Notes: generated from the sequence alone by a model not told the origin. A stretch of 64,000 nucleotides of DNA from Pyrobaculum oguniense TE7 (GCA_000247545.1 CP003316.1:1521233-1585232); one strand, 5' to 3'. Counted from the first letter of the stretch, positions 1-9,474 are shown. Translations and numbers: made by a program.

Positions 1-1
1 T

Positions 2-997
2 ATCACATACCTCAGCCTAAGCGAAGACAAGCCGGATTACTACTTGGTGGTCCCAGCGTTGGGAGTCCGCGTAGACGGGGTCAAGCCTTGGACCCCCGAC
101 TTCGTCCTTTGGTTCTCCCCCAACCAAACAGCGGCGGTGGGCAAGCCGAGGGTGGTGGTGGAACAAGTAAGAATCCCCGTGGCGGGGGAGTGCAACGGCA
201 CGGCCACGGTGTCTAACCCGCTGGAGAGGCCGTACCAGGTGCTGGTGAAGCTAGACACTGGAGAAGAATACGCACTGCAGATGTACCAGCCCCCCTCTGT
301 GGTGAGGACTTGGAGGCTCAGCGGCGCTGAGGCCAAGACCGCCGACGGCAAGCCCCTGCCTGTGTACATGGTAACCACAGAAGACGGGTCTCCAGTGGCC
401 ATGTGCATCGTAGAGGGGGCTACGTACTACCTCTACGTGAAGGTGGGCGACACGCTATACCGATACCCCGCGACGTCCTCCTCGGGCGTATTAGAGGCCT
501 ACACCGACTTGGTAAAGCCTAGGGTGGTGCTAGACTACCCCGGCTTCAACGCCACCGCGACGCCGGAGGTGGCTAGACTAGGCGAAAACATCACGGTGAA
601 GGTATACTACAACGACACCTTTGTGCAAGAATACCGCGTGAAGGCATCTCCTCTAGTTGCCCTCAACGTCTCCCGCCTCTTCGTGGAGGTGAGGGTTGAA
701 GATGTGTTGGGCTCTCCCATAGATAGCTTCTACGTATACGTAGGGGGGCTAAGGTTTAGGGGGCAGGGAGGGACGGCGCGCATACTTCCTCTGGCTGACC
801 CAATAGCGGTAGAGATTAACGGAGTCAAATATCTCACAAGACTTCAGCCCACTGTACGTGTACCTACGCTCACGCAGTCTAGCTTTCTCAAAATCGTAGC
901 AGCCGCGGTTGCTGTCGGCGGAGGCATCGCCATAGGTTTCAAGAGAAGGGAGAGCTCCGCTAAAGAGGACAGAGATCGCGACGTGCTGGAAATCTGA
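2..997 (+). CDS. Membrane-anchored surface protein, 5' partial
   Basis: The frame is open from the first bases of the window, so the start lies upstream and about 331 residues are visible. The sequence is rich in beta-branched residues, Asn-X-Ser/Thr sites and short repeats of extracellular type. It ends in one hydrophobic helix (about 25 residues) followed by a charged tail with KRR and DRDRD. This is the layout of an exported archaeal protein with a C-terminal membrane anchor and a large outside domain. No catalytic motif or known family was recognised, so the function is unknown. It is followed convergently by an MscS-type channel gene. Confidence 0.6.
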   Translation: MTYLSLSEDKPDYYLVVPALGVRVDGVKPWTPDFVLWFSPNQTAAVGKPRVVVEQVRIPVAGECNGTATVSNPLERPYQVLVKLDTGEEYALQMYQPPSVVRTWRLSGAEAKTADGKPLPVYMVTTEDGSPVAMCIVEGATYYLYVKVGDTLYRYPATSSSGVLEAYTDLVKPRVVLDYPGFNATATPEVARLGENITVKVYYNDTFVQEYRVKASPLVALNVSRLFVEVRVEDVLGSPIDSFYVYVGGLRFRGQGGTARILPLADPIAVEINGVKYLTRLQPTVRVPTLTQSSFLKIVAAAVAVGGGIAIGFKRRESSAKEDRDRDVLEI

Positions 998-1102
998 CAG
1001 CAACTCTCAGCTAGAAGCTAAGCCCCAAAAGGCTTCGCCGTGTCCGAGTAAACTGGCCAGCCTCGGCTAGCTTGAGGGAGGCGGGGGTGGGCCTTGGCCC
1101 TT

Positions 1103-2092
1103 TCAGCTGTTGGCAGATTTTACCATCTCGGCGGCGTATTTGTCGCAGAGAATGCCTCGGGTGAGGCAGGCATATCTGTAGAACTTCTCATGTATTTTGG
1201 CGTCGCGGTATTTCAACAGCCTTTTAAGGGCTTCGCTCTTAGCGGCGCGCCAGTCGACGCCTTCGGGAACCTCTATTTTTATCCTCAGGATCACGTAGTC
1301 CTTATCGCTCTGTTCTGTGTAGTCTACTGCCAAGACTTTCAACCCGCCGAGAACCTCTGTTATTTCCTTCTCCAAATTGTCAAAATCGATTATCGAGAGG
1401 GGTAATTCTAGCCGTATCATGACGATGTTGCGCTCGCTCCACTTAGGCGTGTAGTCCACGACCCCCGAGCTTAGGACGATGGAGTTGGGTATGCGCATCT
1501 CCTGGCCCGTGTCGAGGATGATTGTGGTGTAGAACAGCCCAATCTCCACGACGCGCCCCTTGTACCCGGGCACGACGTAGTCGGGGGAGAACCACTTATA
1601 CGCGGGTAGCATTGCCCACTGGTAGGGGAGGCCTGTTGAGGTTATCCTCACCACGTCGCCTACTGTTATGAACCTGGTGGCTAAGATGATGAGGCCGGCA
1701 AATAGGTTCCCCAGAACTTGTTGTAGCGCGAGGCCCAGCACAAGCCCCGTGACGGTGCCTCCGAGCACCGCCGCCTCTGCGCCTATCTTCGCAATGGTGA
1801 ATGCTATGATGATCGAGAAGAAGAAGCCGAGTAACTTTACCACGTTGCCAACGGAGAACGCCTTCTCCTTGAGGGCCGGCCTCAGGTGGACAATCAGGGC
1901 GTTGCCAACGATATTCGACACTATGACCCCCGCCGCGGTGGCTATGAAGGCGGCGGCGAAGCCGTATGCCTCTTGGGTAAGGCCGAGATTGAACACCGCG
2001 TTGAGAAACTTTATCGAGTAGTACGCAACAACGCTCGCCGCCACGACGACAGCAACCTTCACGACGGTCGCCGCCCAGAGCCTCGTCTTCAT
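1103..2092 (-). CDS. mscS: MscS-family mechanosensitive ion channel
   Basis: This 329-residue protein has four N-terminal hydrophobic helices. They are followed by the Gly/Ala-rich pore helix typical of MscS (VLGLALQQVLGNLFAGLII), the beta domain (FITVGDVVRI, GRVVEIGLFYTT, RIPNSIVLSS) and an alpha/beta C-terminal domain. MscS channels open on membrane tension and let solutes out during osmotic downshock. The gene faces away from the trehalose synthase/phosphatase gene with about 70 bp between the starts, so it probably shares a divergent promoter region with it. That pairing fits an osmotic-stress role, since trehalose is a compatible solute. Confidence 0.9.
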   Translation of the reverse strand: MKTRLWAATVVKVAVVVAASVVAYYSIKFLNAVFNLGLTQEAYGFAAAFIATAAGVIVSNIVGNALIVHLRPALKEKAFSVGNVVKLLGFFFSIIIAFTIAKIGAEAAVLGGTVTGLVLGLALQQVLGNLFAGLIILATRFITVGDVVRITSTGLPYQWAMLPAYKWFSPDYVVPGYKGRVVEIGLFYTTIILDTGQEMRIPNSIVLSSGVVDYTPKWSERNIVMIRLELPLSIIDFDNLEKEITEVLGGLKVLAVDYTEQSDKDYVILRIKIEVPEGVDWRAAKSEALKRLLKYRDAKIHEKFYRYACLTRGILCDKYAAEMVKSANS

Positions 2093-2164
2093 AAACCGCC
2101 GCGACGCATCGGTATAAAAAGGTGAGGCATCCTAACAAATTTATTCTAGCCACACCGGATTGAT

Positions 2165-4372
2165 GTGGCTAAGCTTGTAATCGTGTCCAACCGCCTGCCG
2201 GTAGCGGTCTCTGTCCGCGGCGGATCTGTGGAGATTAGGGAGGCGGTGGGCGGCCTGGCCACCGCGATTAAGTCGTTTTTGGCGGCCACGGAGAGTGGGA
2301 AGACGCTCGGCTTCGATGAGTTGGTGTGGGTTGGTTGGTCGGGGGTCAAGGCGGAGCAGGAGACGGAAGAGGTCAGGGCAAAGTTGAGGGAGATGGGGCT
2401 GTTAACAGTGCCCCTGACCGGCGAGGAGTTCCAATTATTTTATGAGGGCTTTTGCAACTCGACGCTTTGGCCGCTGTTCCACAGCTTCACGGTGTATACG
2501 GTCTTTGAGGCTAAGTTCTGGGAGTCCTATCTCCAGGTTAACCATAAGTACGCAGAGGCCGTGTCTGCCGTGGCGCGTCCAGGAGACTTCGTCTGGGTTC
2601 ACGACTACCACCTCATGCTGGTACCGGGGATGTTAAGAGAGCAAGCCCCTGAGCTGGCCGTGGGCTTCTTCCTGCATATCCCCTTCCCACCCGCAGAGGT
2701 GTACCAGCTGATGCCCCCGCCCTGGAGGACCGCCCTGCTGGATGGGCTCCTCGGCGCGGACCTAGTCGGGTTCCATATCCACGAGTACGTTAATAACTTC
2801 CTCCGCTCGGTTTCCAAGTTCTTGGGCTACAGGACTGAGGCGGGTATGGTCTACGCAGGCCGCCGTAAGATTCGCGTGGGGGCCTTCCCCATCAGCATAG
2901 ACTTCGACTTCTTCCACAACTCGTCGGAGGTGCCGGAGGTGGAGAGGCAGATCGAGGAGCTGAGGCAGAGGCTGAGGGGGCTGAAAATCGTCTTTTCAAT
3001 AGACAGGCTGGACTACACCAAGGGCGTAATCAACCGTATACATGCATGGGAGCGTTTTCTAAAAGAGCGGCCGGGGTGGAGGGGCAGGGCCACGTTTATC
3101 CTCGTGGTGGTGCCGTCTAGGACCGGGGTGCCGCAGTACGAGGCGATGAAGAGGGAGATCGAGAGGGAGGTGGGGCGGATAAACGGGGAGCTGGGCGAGG
3201 TGGACTGGGTGCCCATTGTGTACATCTCCCGCTACATCCCCACCACGACGCTTCTGGCTTTGTACAACATCGCCGACGTGGCGCTTATCACGCCTCTAAA
3301 AGACGGGATGAACCTCGTGGCGAAGGAGTACGTGGCTTCTAGAAGGGATTGCAGAGGCGTCCTCATACTTTCTGAGACGGCCGGCGCGGCCCACGAGCTG
3401 GTCCAGGCCCTTGTGGTCAACCCCAACGATGAGAGCGGGATTGTAAACGCCATCGAGAGAGCGCTCAGCATGGATCCGGAGGAGCAGTGCCGGCGCATTA
3501 AGTCGATGCAGGAGAGGATTAGGCAACACAACGTGGTGAAGTGGGGGGTGGACTTCATCCACGCCTTAGCGTTGGCGTATAATGACAACTTGATGTCAGC
3601 CGCCACGCCTGCTAGGATACTAGACGGGGAGGCGGCTGAGGAGATCGCGTCGGCCTTCCGCAACTCTCGAAAGAGGCTTCTTATGCTCGACTATGACGGC
3701 ACGCTTGTTCCGCACTACCCATACGCGTACCAAGCCGTGCCCGACGCAGAGCTGAAACAGATGCTGAGAGACTTGGCGAACATCCCCAACACCAGTGTCG
3801 CAGTTGTCAGTGGAAGACCAAGGGACTTCCTTGAGGCGTGGCTCGGCGACCTCAATATATACCTAGTCGCAGAGCACGGAGCTTTTATAAAAGAGCCTGG
3901 CGGGGGCTGGACGCAGTTGTTTCCCTTTGACCTAAGCTGGAAGCCCGCCGTTAGGAAGTTAATGGAGGATTTCACGGCTCTCACCCCCGGCACCTACATA
4001 GAGGAGAAGGAGGTCTCCGTAGCGTGGCATTATAGAAACGCCGAGGCTGAAGTAGGCGAGGCCGCTGCGAATCGCCTAGTTGAGGCCCTCTCCGGTCTCC
4101 TCGCCGGCACTCCTGCAAACATCTTGCGCGGCGTGAAGGTGGTGGAGGTGAGGGCCGCCGGGGTGAGCAAGGGGGCGGCGGCCAAGCTCCTATACGAGAA
4201 GCTGGCCCCCGATTTCGTCCTCATTGCAGGAGACGACTACACAGACGAGGAGATGTTCAAAAGCGTGCCGGCCGCCTTCAGCGTGAAGGTCGGAAGGGGC
4301 GAAACGGCGGCTAAGTTCATGGCACCGTCGTACAGGAAGGTGAGAGAGCTTCTTAGGAGACTTATATCATGA
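2165..4372 (+). CDS. otsAB: Trehalose-6-phosphate synthase/phosphatase fusion
   Basis: This 735-residue bifunctional enzyme starts at GTG; an ATG two bases upstream is out of frame. Residues 1 to about 480 form a GT20 synthase, which joins a nucleotide-sugar glucose to glucose 6-phosphate. Motifs include SNRLPVAV at the N terminus, VWVHDYHLMLVPGML, FLHIPFPPAEV, DRLDYTKGV and PLKDGMNLVAKEY. Residues from about 500 form a HAD phosphatase that releases trehalose, with nucleophile motif DYDGT near residue 505, VSGRP, AEHGAF, a KGAA lysine loop and GDDYTDEEMF. Separate OtsA and OtsB are usual in bacteria; a fused form is known in Thermoproteales and in eukaryotes. The 3' end overlaps the opposing glycosyltransferase gene by 6 bp. 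Confidence 0.95.
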   Translation: MAKLVIVSNRLPVAVSVRGGSVEIREAVGGLATAIKSFLAATESGKTLGFDELVWVGWSGVKAEQETEEVRAKLREMGLLTVPLTGEEFQLFYEGFCNSTLWPLFHSFTVYTVFEAKFWESYLQVNHKYAEAVSAVARPGDFVWVHDYHLMLVPGMLREQAPELAVGFFLHIPFPPAEVYQLMPPPWRTALLDGLLGADLVGFHIHEYVNNFLRSVSKFLGYRTEAGMVYAGRRKIRVGAFPISIDFDFFHNSSEVPEVERQIEELRQRLRGLKIVFSIDRLDYTKGVINRIHAWERFLKERPGWRGRATFILVVVPSRTGVPQYEAMKREIEREVGRINGELGEVDWVPIVYISRYIPTTTLLALYNIADVALITPLKDGMNLVAKEYVASRRDCRGVLILSETAGAAHELVQALVVNPNDESGIVNAIERALSMDPEEQCRRIKSMQERIRQHNVVKWGVDFIHALALAYNDNLMSAATPARILDGEAAEEIASAFRNSRKRLLMLDYDGTLVPHYPYAYQAVPDAELKQMLRDLANIPNTSVAVVSGRPRDFLEAWLGDLNIYLVAEHGAFIKEPGGGWTQLFPFDLSWKPAVRKLMEDFTALTPGTYIEEKEVSVAWHYRNAEAEVGEAAANRLVEALSGLLAGTPANILRGVKVVEVRAAGVSKGAAAKLLYEKLAPDFVLIAGDDYTDEEMFKSVPAAFSVKVGRGETAAKFMAPSYRKVRELLRRLIS

Positions 4373-5581
4373 CGCCAGCCGCATTAGTAAAGTCTCCGCC
4401 AGTTTAACGGCAGTTCGCTCGGTTGCCTTTTTCCTTGCCTTGAGGCTCATTTCGTCTCTGAGCTCGGGCTCGCGCAATAAAGTTGAGACCCAGTTGACAA
4501 ACCCTTCGATGTCATTGGCGCTTTCTAGGTGTATGCCGTCTACGCCGTTAGTGATAAAGTAAGCCGCGTTTGAGGTCGGGGGAGCGGCGTACGGCACTCC
4601 GAAGTATAGGTACTCCAGCGCCCTTATGCCCATCGGCTCGTAAAAGGCTAAGTCCACGCCTGCCAGCGACCATCTAATAATAGAAGCTAGGGTCCTAATA
4701 CCATGCTCTCTAATGAGTATCACGTTCTTCCGGCCCTCTGCCTCCCGCCTAAATTTCTCCTCTGCCTCACCCGCCCCCGCGACTATTAGTGCTCCGTTTC
4801 CCATTGTTGCGATTCTCTCCGCGACTTTTATTAAGCCGCGTATGTTCCGGTCTTCGTCAAGAGGGCCAATGTAAGAGACGTAGAAGTCGTATCCCTCCGC
4901 TTGCTTGGGCCTTTCCAGTTGCGCCCCGGCCAGCTCGGCCACGTCGGGGTCTACCCAGTCTCTGCACTCAACTATCTTATCTTCTGGAACGCGGTATTGG
5001 CGCAGGTCGTAGAACTCGTTGCTAGAGACGGCCACCACAACATCGACTTGTTGCAAAACCTGTGGGAGGTAGAGCGTCGACCACATAACTCTAGAGGCGA
5101 CCTCCATAGGTTTTTTCAAAGGCGCCCTTCCGCCTAGTACGGGCACGTATACGAAAAAAGGCCTTTTAGACACCTCGCCGATGGCGAGGAGGGACTTCTT
5201 TATCGAAATCCACCTCGCCACGTCCTCCGGCCCGTTCCAGAAGCTTGAAACGACCACCACAGCGTCTAGGCCGTAGGCCTCGTCGATTGCGTTGAGCACC
5301 CTTGGGAAGTTTCTCAGATATATCGCAGACGGCGGGACTAGGGACCTGCCGCTGATTACCCGGATAGCAGGCACCCCGGAGACGTCCCCCTCCACCACCA
5401 CGTAGCCACCCTCGCTTTTCTCCACGGCATCTACGTCGACCGCCGGCCTTCCGTCGTGGAAGATGCTTGTAATTAGCCACGACTTGTGCCCAAGCTTCAG
5501 AAACGCCTTTACCAAGACGGCGGCGGCGCGGTATGTGTCCTCCCAGTGGGAGCTCTGGGGTGCCACAACGGCGATGTTCAT
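4367..5581 (-). CDS. Glycosyltransferase, GT-B fold (GT4-like)
   Basis: This is a 404-residue protein. The start was set at 5581 because MNIAVVAPQSSHWEDTYRAA begins a Rossmann strand and the ATG overlaps the stop of the upstream gene as ATGA; sequence before it is not protein-like. The C-terminal half has the GT-B donor site: VSYIGPLDEDRNIRGL, ALIVAGAGEAEEKF, and an EPMGIRALEYLYFGVP block corresponding to the family's E-x7-E region. The acceptor is not evident. Its position between otsAB and an MscS-like gene suggests a sugar-related stress role, but this is inference only. Confidence 0.75.
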   Translation of the reverse strand: MNIAVVAPQSSHWEDTYRAAAVLVKAFLKLGHKSWLITSIFHDGRPAVDVDAVEKSEGGYVVVEGDVSGVPAIRVISGRSLVPPSAIYLRNFPRVLNAIDEAYGLDAVVVVSSFWNGPEDVARWISIKKSLLAIGEVSKRPFFVYVPVLGGRAPLKKPMEVASRVMWSTLYLPQVLQQVDVVVAVSSNEFYDLRQYRVPEDKIVECRDWVDPDVAELAGAQLERPKQAEGYDFYVSYIGPLDEDRNIRGLIKVAERIATMGNGALIVAGAGEAEEKFRREAEGRKNVILIREHGIRTLASIIRWSLAGVDLAFYEPMGIRALEYLYFGVPYAAPPTSNAAYFITNGVDGIHLESANDIEGFVNWVSTLLREPELRDEMSLKARKKATERTAVKLAETLLMRLAS

Positions 5582-6177
5582 TTCTTTTTTACAGACTCGG
5601 CTACTAACACCGCGACTAGAGCCGCGGCAAGGGCCCAAGTAATCGGCGTCAGCATGGAGCTAAGCGTGGTGACGTTTATGCCGCCTTGCTCCAACGCGAA
5701 GGTGATCACCACGAGGTAAAGGATTATCCTCACGTACTCGGCCACCACGCCGACTACTACCTCGCTTTTCGACAACGCGCCTTTGTAGATATACTCGACG
5801 AAGCCGTCTACCAAAATGAAGCCGAAGATGGAGATTATGAAGAACTTCACAAAACCGTAGACGTAGGTGTACAAGATACTGAGTATAAGGGCGTAGCTGT
5901 CCTGATAGCCGAAGTTCAGAGCTATGTATGCAAGCGCGAGGAGGAAAAACACGATGTACACCACCCAGGCGGCTACCGAGCCGAAGAACTCCCCTGCAGT
6001 GTAGCCCGAGCGCAACAGCGCGCGCCCTATGTTGAAGCTTCTGAACCAGTCGTTGAGGCCTGTACGTCGGAAGAAGCTGTCGAGAATATGGCGAATTGCC
6101 CTCCCTAAAACATACCCGACAACAGCGATTAGAAGAGCCACGGCGATGTAAAACACGGCGCTCCACAAGTCAGGCAT
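5578..6177 (-). CDS. MscS-like conserved transmembrane protein without beta domain
   Basis: This 199-residue protein has about five hydrophobic helices. The first, with VALLIAVVGYVLGRAIRHIL followed by a basic/amphipathic stretch and a Gly-Leu, resembles the conserved TM-helix module found in MscS-related proteins. The soluble beta domain of a full channel is missing. The protein ends in a lysine run (ESVKKK). Its stop overlaps the start of the downstream glycosyltransferase gene by four bases (ATGA), so the two are an operon. The sequence fits a membrane protein of the osmotic block; channel activity is not shown. Confidence 0.65.
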   Translation of the reverse strand: MPDLWSAVFYIAVALLIAVVGYVLGRAIRHILDSFFRRTGLNDWFRSFNIGRALLRSGYTAGEFFGSVAAWVVYIVFFLLALAYIALNFGYQDSYALILSILYTYVYGFVKFFIISIFGFILVDGFVEYIYKGALSKSEVVVGVVAEYVRIILYLVVITFALEQGGINVTTLSSMLTPITWALAAALVAVLVAESVKKK

Positions 6178-6271
6178 ACATGTACCTATGCAGAGATTCT
6201 TAAAAGTTTAGAAGCCTTCGCCGGCCACGTCCGCGAAGCATAGCCCTCGGAGACGCCTAAAGCCGGTGTGG

Positions 6272-6278
6272 TTAAATA
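6272..6278 (+). promoter_or_regulatory. TATA box for the TreT operon
   Basis: The TTAAATA box is centred about 24 bp before GTG 6299. That is the spacing expected if the message starts at or next to the start codon, and it helped choose 6299 over the earlier in-frame codons at 6266 and 6290. Confidence 0.55.
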
Positions 6279-6298
6279 CTCCACAGTGTATGTGCTAT

Positions 6299-6964
6299 GT
6301 GAAGCTCGGCGCAAAGTCGCTCGACACGTCGGGTAGGGGCATCCCATTTAAGTTCTATACGGCGTATTATCTATCTTTCTACAGCCGGAGGAGGGCGAAG
6401 ACGTTGAGGGATCTCCTAGAGGGAATAAAGGCGGCGGATAAAAACACGCTTTTCCACCACCTGTTCCACACTATAAGATCCAAGCACTTGATACCCCCTA
6501 AGTACACCAACGACTTCGCCCACTGGGTAGGCGAAGAGGTAGGGGATGAAGAGCTCGCCGCGGCGTTGTCCGACATATCCGGCGCAGAGCCGGCCACCAT
6601 CGAGGACATCAGGAGGGAGATAGTGGAGATCCTAGAGCCACACGCCGATGACAGGGCTGGCAGATCGGAGTTCGTCTTTGTAGCCATGGAGCCCGTGGTG
6701 GTTGAAACAAACTACGTTGCGAACACCCTGGGGGAGTTTCTAGACATGTTAGAGGTAGTGCCGGGGGAGTCTATAGTATACCACTTCGTCACTAGGCGCG
6801 TCCTCGACGGGACAGGCCGAAACGACTTCTCCACGTGGCTTGAGAAGAACTTCGGCCTGGCGGAGGTCGCGGAAAGCCTCAGCCGCATAGACCCGTTGAT
6901 GTACAACAGCGAGGAGGCGCTTAGGGGAGCCATCTTGAAGACGCTGAGGCGGTGGCTGTTATGA
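6299..6964 (+). CDS. DUF5752-like protein, partner of TreT
   Basis: This is a soluble protein of about 221 residues. The domain from FKFYTAYYLSFYSRRRAKTL through the LFHHLFHTIRSKHLIPP and NDFAHWVGEEVGDEELA motifs recurs partly in the C-terminal half (YHFVTRRVLD, NDFSTWLEKNFGLAEVAE), which suggests an internal duplication. Proteins of this kind are commonly found directly upstream of TreT in archaea; no activity is established. The start at GTG 6299 is inferred from the TATA spacing. The gene overlaps treT by four bases (ATGA), so they are translated from one message. Confidence 0.7.
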   Translation: MKLGAKSLDTSGRGIPFKFYTAYYLSFYSRRRAKTLRDLLEGIKAADKNTLFHHLFHTIRSKHLIPPKYTNDFAHWVGEEVGDEELAAALSDISGAEPATIEDIRREIVEILEPHADDRAGRSEFVFVAMEPVVVETNYVANTLGEFLDMLEVVPGESIVYHFVTRRVLDGTGRNDFSTWLEKNFGLAEVAESLSRIDPLMYNSEEALRGAILKTLRRWLL

Positions 6965-8166
6965 TTGAGAAATACGCCCAGTTCGTGGGGGAGGACGAAA
7001 TAGACGCAATAGTCAAGCTGGCGGAGCGGCTCCAAGACCTCTCCATCCTACACGTGAACTCCACCGCCGCCGGGGGCGGCGTTGCGGAGATCCTAAACAG
7101 GATGGTGCCCCTAATGCGGGAACTGGGGCTAAGGGTTGACTGGAAGGTGATACGGGGCGACGCGGAGTTCTTCACCGCTACTAAGACTTTCCACAACGCC
7201 CTCCAGGGCACGGTGCGGGATGTGCCGAGCCATCTGTATTCCGTATACGAGAAGTGGCAGGAGATAAACGCCAATGAGCTGGATCTCGACTACGACGTGG
7301 TTTTCATACACGACCCCCAGCCAGCCGGCCTTATCAAGTACAGGAAGAGGGGAAAGTGGATCTGGAGATGCCACATAGACCTCTCTACGCCGCATCCCGA
7401 GGTCTGGGCGTTCCTCAAGCGGTACGTCTCCATGTACGACCTCGCCATATTCCACATACCCGAATTTGCCAGAGACGACCTGGAGATACCCCAGCTCCTC
7501 ATACCCCCCTCGATAGACCCCCTCAGCCCCAAAAACAAGGAGCTGCCGCCAACCACGGTGGAGCGCATAGTGGCGAAATTCGACGTCGACACGGAGAGGC
7601 CAATCTTGCTGCAAGTCTCCCGCTTTGATTGGGCTAAGGATCCCCTGGGCGTCGTGGAGGCGTATAGGCTGGCCAAGCGCCACGTCCCCGACCTCCAGCT
7701 GGTCTACCTGGGCAGCCCCGCGCACGACGATCCCGAGGGGGAGGCCGTCTATAAGAAAACTGTGGAGGCCGCCGGCGGCGACCGAGACATACACCTCCTC
7801 ATGCTACCACCCGACAGCCACGTGGAGGTCAACGCCTTCCAACGCGCCGCCACAGTGGTGATGCAGAAGTCTATAAGAGAGGGCTTCGGGCTCACGGTCT
7901 CGGAGGCGTTGTGGAAAAGCAAGCCGGTGGTAGGCGGAAGGGCGGGGGGCATTAAAATCCAGGTAATACACGGAGTCACCGGCTTCCTCGCCACCTCCCC
8001 CCGCGTCGCCGCCCACTACGTCACCTTCCTCCTCAGGGAGAAGGAGATAAGGGAGAAGATGGGCGCCGCTGGCAGAGAACACGTCCGGAGAAACTTCCTA
8101 ATAACCCACCACCTGAGGCGCTACCTCATGGCAATAGCCTACGCAACCGGGAGACACAGAAGATAG
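6961..8166 (+). CDS. treT: Trehalose glycosyltransferring synthase
   Basis: This 401-residue GT4 enzyme makes trehalose directly from a nucleotide-glucose and glucose. Visible motifs are the N-terminal glycine loop HVNSTAAGGGVAEILNRMVP, VFIHDPQPAGL, WRCHIDLSTP, the donor-site strand LLQVSRFDWAKDPLGVVEAY and the catalytic block SIREGFGLTVSEALWKSKPV. All match characterised TreT of Thermoproteus. The ATG at 6961 overlaps the upstream stop. With otsAB 4 kb away, the organism has two routes to trehalose. Confidence 0.92.
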   Translation: MIEKYAQFVGEDEIDAIVKLAERLQDLSILHVNSTAAGGGVAEILNRMVPLMRELGLRVDWKVIRGDAEFFTATKTFHNALQGTVRDVPSHLYSVYEKWQEINANELDLDYDVVFIHDPQPAGLIKYRKRGKWIWRCHIDLSTPHPEVWAFLKRYVSMYDLAIFHIPEFARDDLEIPQLLIPPSIDPLSPKNKELPPTTVERIVAKFDVDTERPILLQVSRFDWAKDPLGVVEAYRLAKRHVPDLQLVYLGSPAHDDPEGEAVYKKTVEAAGGDRDIHLLMLPPDSHVEVNAFQRAATVVMQKSIREGFGLTVSEALWKSKPVVGGRAGGIKIQVIHGVTGFLATSPRVAAHYVTFLLREKEIREKMGAAGREHVRRNFLITHHLRRYLMAIAYATGRHRR

Positions 8167-8175
8167 CCACACCTC

Positions 8176-8181
8176 TTTTTT
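8176..8181 (+). terminator. Oligo-T terminator after treT
   Basis: A run of six T follows the treT stop by about ten bases, in the coding strand. Archaeal RNA polymerase stops at such tracts. No stem precedes it. Confidence 0.4.
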
Positions 8182-8703
8182 CCTCGTAGGCCCGTATCGA
8201 GGCGTGTATGTGCAACTTCCAGACCTCGGGGGTGCCATTATGAGCCTCTCTGCAATTTCCCTGAGGAACATCTCTTACAGTGATCCCCCCTTTACTCAAT
8301 CATAAAGCCTCTCTCGTCAGTGGATTAGGCACGAGAGTAGCTACTTGTCTCCTCCCAAGGCAAATAGGTTTGTCCCACCCATCAAGGTGCTCTTGGTTCA
8401 CGAACTACTGGTTACTAGAAAAACCGAAGAGGAGTCGGCCGAAGCGCCTACCGCATAATCCTTCTTTTTCTCAAACCGCTTGCCGATTAGGCCTTAAGGC
8501 CCCCTTAGAAAGCCTACCGTCTATTTGCCTAAACTTATCTTCTGTCACCCCGAAACCGTCCAGTATAACCCCCGCCCAGTATGCCTATAACAGTGAGAGA
8601 AGTGTCAACTACAGCTAGTATCACTTTCGCCGCGATAATTCTAGGCAGAAAGATTTAGAGGCAGAGATAACTAGTTTAAAAAGATCTCAATGTGGAGAGT
8701 TGC
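8182..8703. other. Gene-free stretch, possibly degraded coding DNA
   Basis: About 520 bp without a convincing gene. The forward reading frame across 8280-8618 has a composition unlike the neighbouring proteins. On the reverse strand two short protein-like segments lie in different frames (AKVILAVVDTSLTVIGILGG, then GVTEDKFRQIDGRLSKGA at about 8500-8545). They would fit a membrane/coiled-coil protein broken by a frameshift and stops. The signal is weak. The TATA box of the next gene sits at the right end. Confidence 0.3.
8675..8682 (+). promoter_or_regulatory. TATA box for HAD phosphatase gene
   Basis: The TTTAAAAA box is centred about 25 bp before GTG 8704, which supports a leaderless start there and not at GTG 8692. 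Confidence 0.55.
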
Positions 8704-9411
8704 GTGATAGGGCTGTTTACTGACTACGACGGTACCCTGGCGCCGCCGGAGAGGGCGAGAGAGGAGGGGGCTATCCCCCCGGAGCTGGAGAAGGTGTTGA
8801 GGGAGCTGTCGACGCTTATCCCAGTGGCTGTGGTGACGACAAAGGACTGCCACTTCGTGAGGCGGAGGGTTCCCTACGCGGCGGCGTATGCCTGCATCAA
8901 CGGCTTAGAGGTACACGCCGGGGGCTACATGGCCGTTGCAGAGGGGCTGAGGTCGGCGGAGCTGGAGCAACTTCTCCCGCTGGCCCAGGGACTAGACGCC
9001 CTTGTTGAGGCAAAGAGGACTGCGGATGGGCGGCTGGCGGGGATTACAATTGACTGGCGGGGGCGCGGGGGGCCGCCGGAGGGGCTGGAGGCCGTGATCG
9101 CCGAAGCCCAGAGGCTTGGCTTAAAGGTGTTGAGGTACTCCCGCCACCCCTTTGTCGACATATACGGCGCAAACAGGGACAAGGGGGATGCGGTCAAGAT
9201 CCTAAAGGCGTTGCTTGGGGTAAGGCACGTGGCCTACATGGGGGACAGCGAAAACGACATACCGGCGTGGAGGGAGGCCGATGTGAGAATTGTGGTTGTG
9301 AATAGCTTAAACCGCGGTTTGGCAGTAGAGGGGACCATCTACATAGAGTACGCAGATCTGCCAGCCTACCTAGGCGAGGTTTTGAAAAACATAAAAGGCC
9401 CGGAGAAGTAG
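8704..9411 (+). CDS. HAD-superfamily sugar phosphatase (OtsB/MPGP-like)
   Basis: This is a phosphatase of about 235 residues. Motif I (FTDYDGTLAP) lies at the very N terminus, motif II is VAVVTTKD, and the cap begins NGLEVHAGGY. The C-terminal block YMGDSENDIPAWREADV is motif IV. The layout is that of trehalose-phosphate or mannosyl-3-phosphoglycerate phosphatases (Cof/OtsB-like HADs). Being close to treT and otsAB, it may act on a sugar phosphate linked to trehalose, but otsAB already carries its own phosphatase domain. The substrate is therefore uncertain. An alternative start is GTG 8692. Confidence 0.75.
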   Translation: MIGLFTDYDGTLAPPERAREEGAIPPELEKVLRELSTLIPVAVVTTKDCHFVRRRVPYAAAYACINGLEVHAGGYMAVAEGLRSAELEQLLPLAQGLDALVEAKRTADGRLAGITIDWRGRGGPPEGLEAVIAEAQRLGLKVLRYSRHPFVDIYGANRDKGDAVKILKALLGVRHVAYMGDSENDIPAWREADVRIVVVNSLNRGLAVEGTIYIEYADLPAYLGEVLKNIKGPEK

Positions 9412-9474
9412 CTATACGGTCTTTTCCGCGGCTGGTGTTACAAAAGCCCCTTGGTACAGCCGCGTTGCGCGATG

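Noticed and set aside
8280-8618. 112-codon forward frame
   Set aside because: Ser/Pro/Arg-rich composition unlike the neighbouring proteins, no promoter or plausible ribosome site, and no motif; probably chance.
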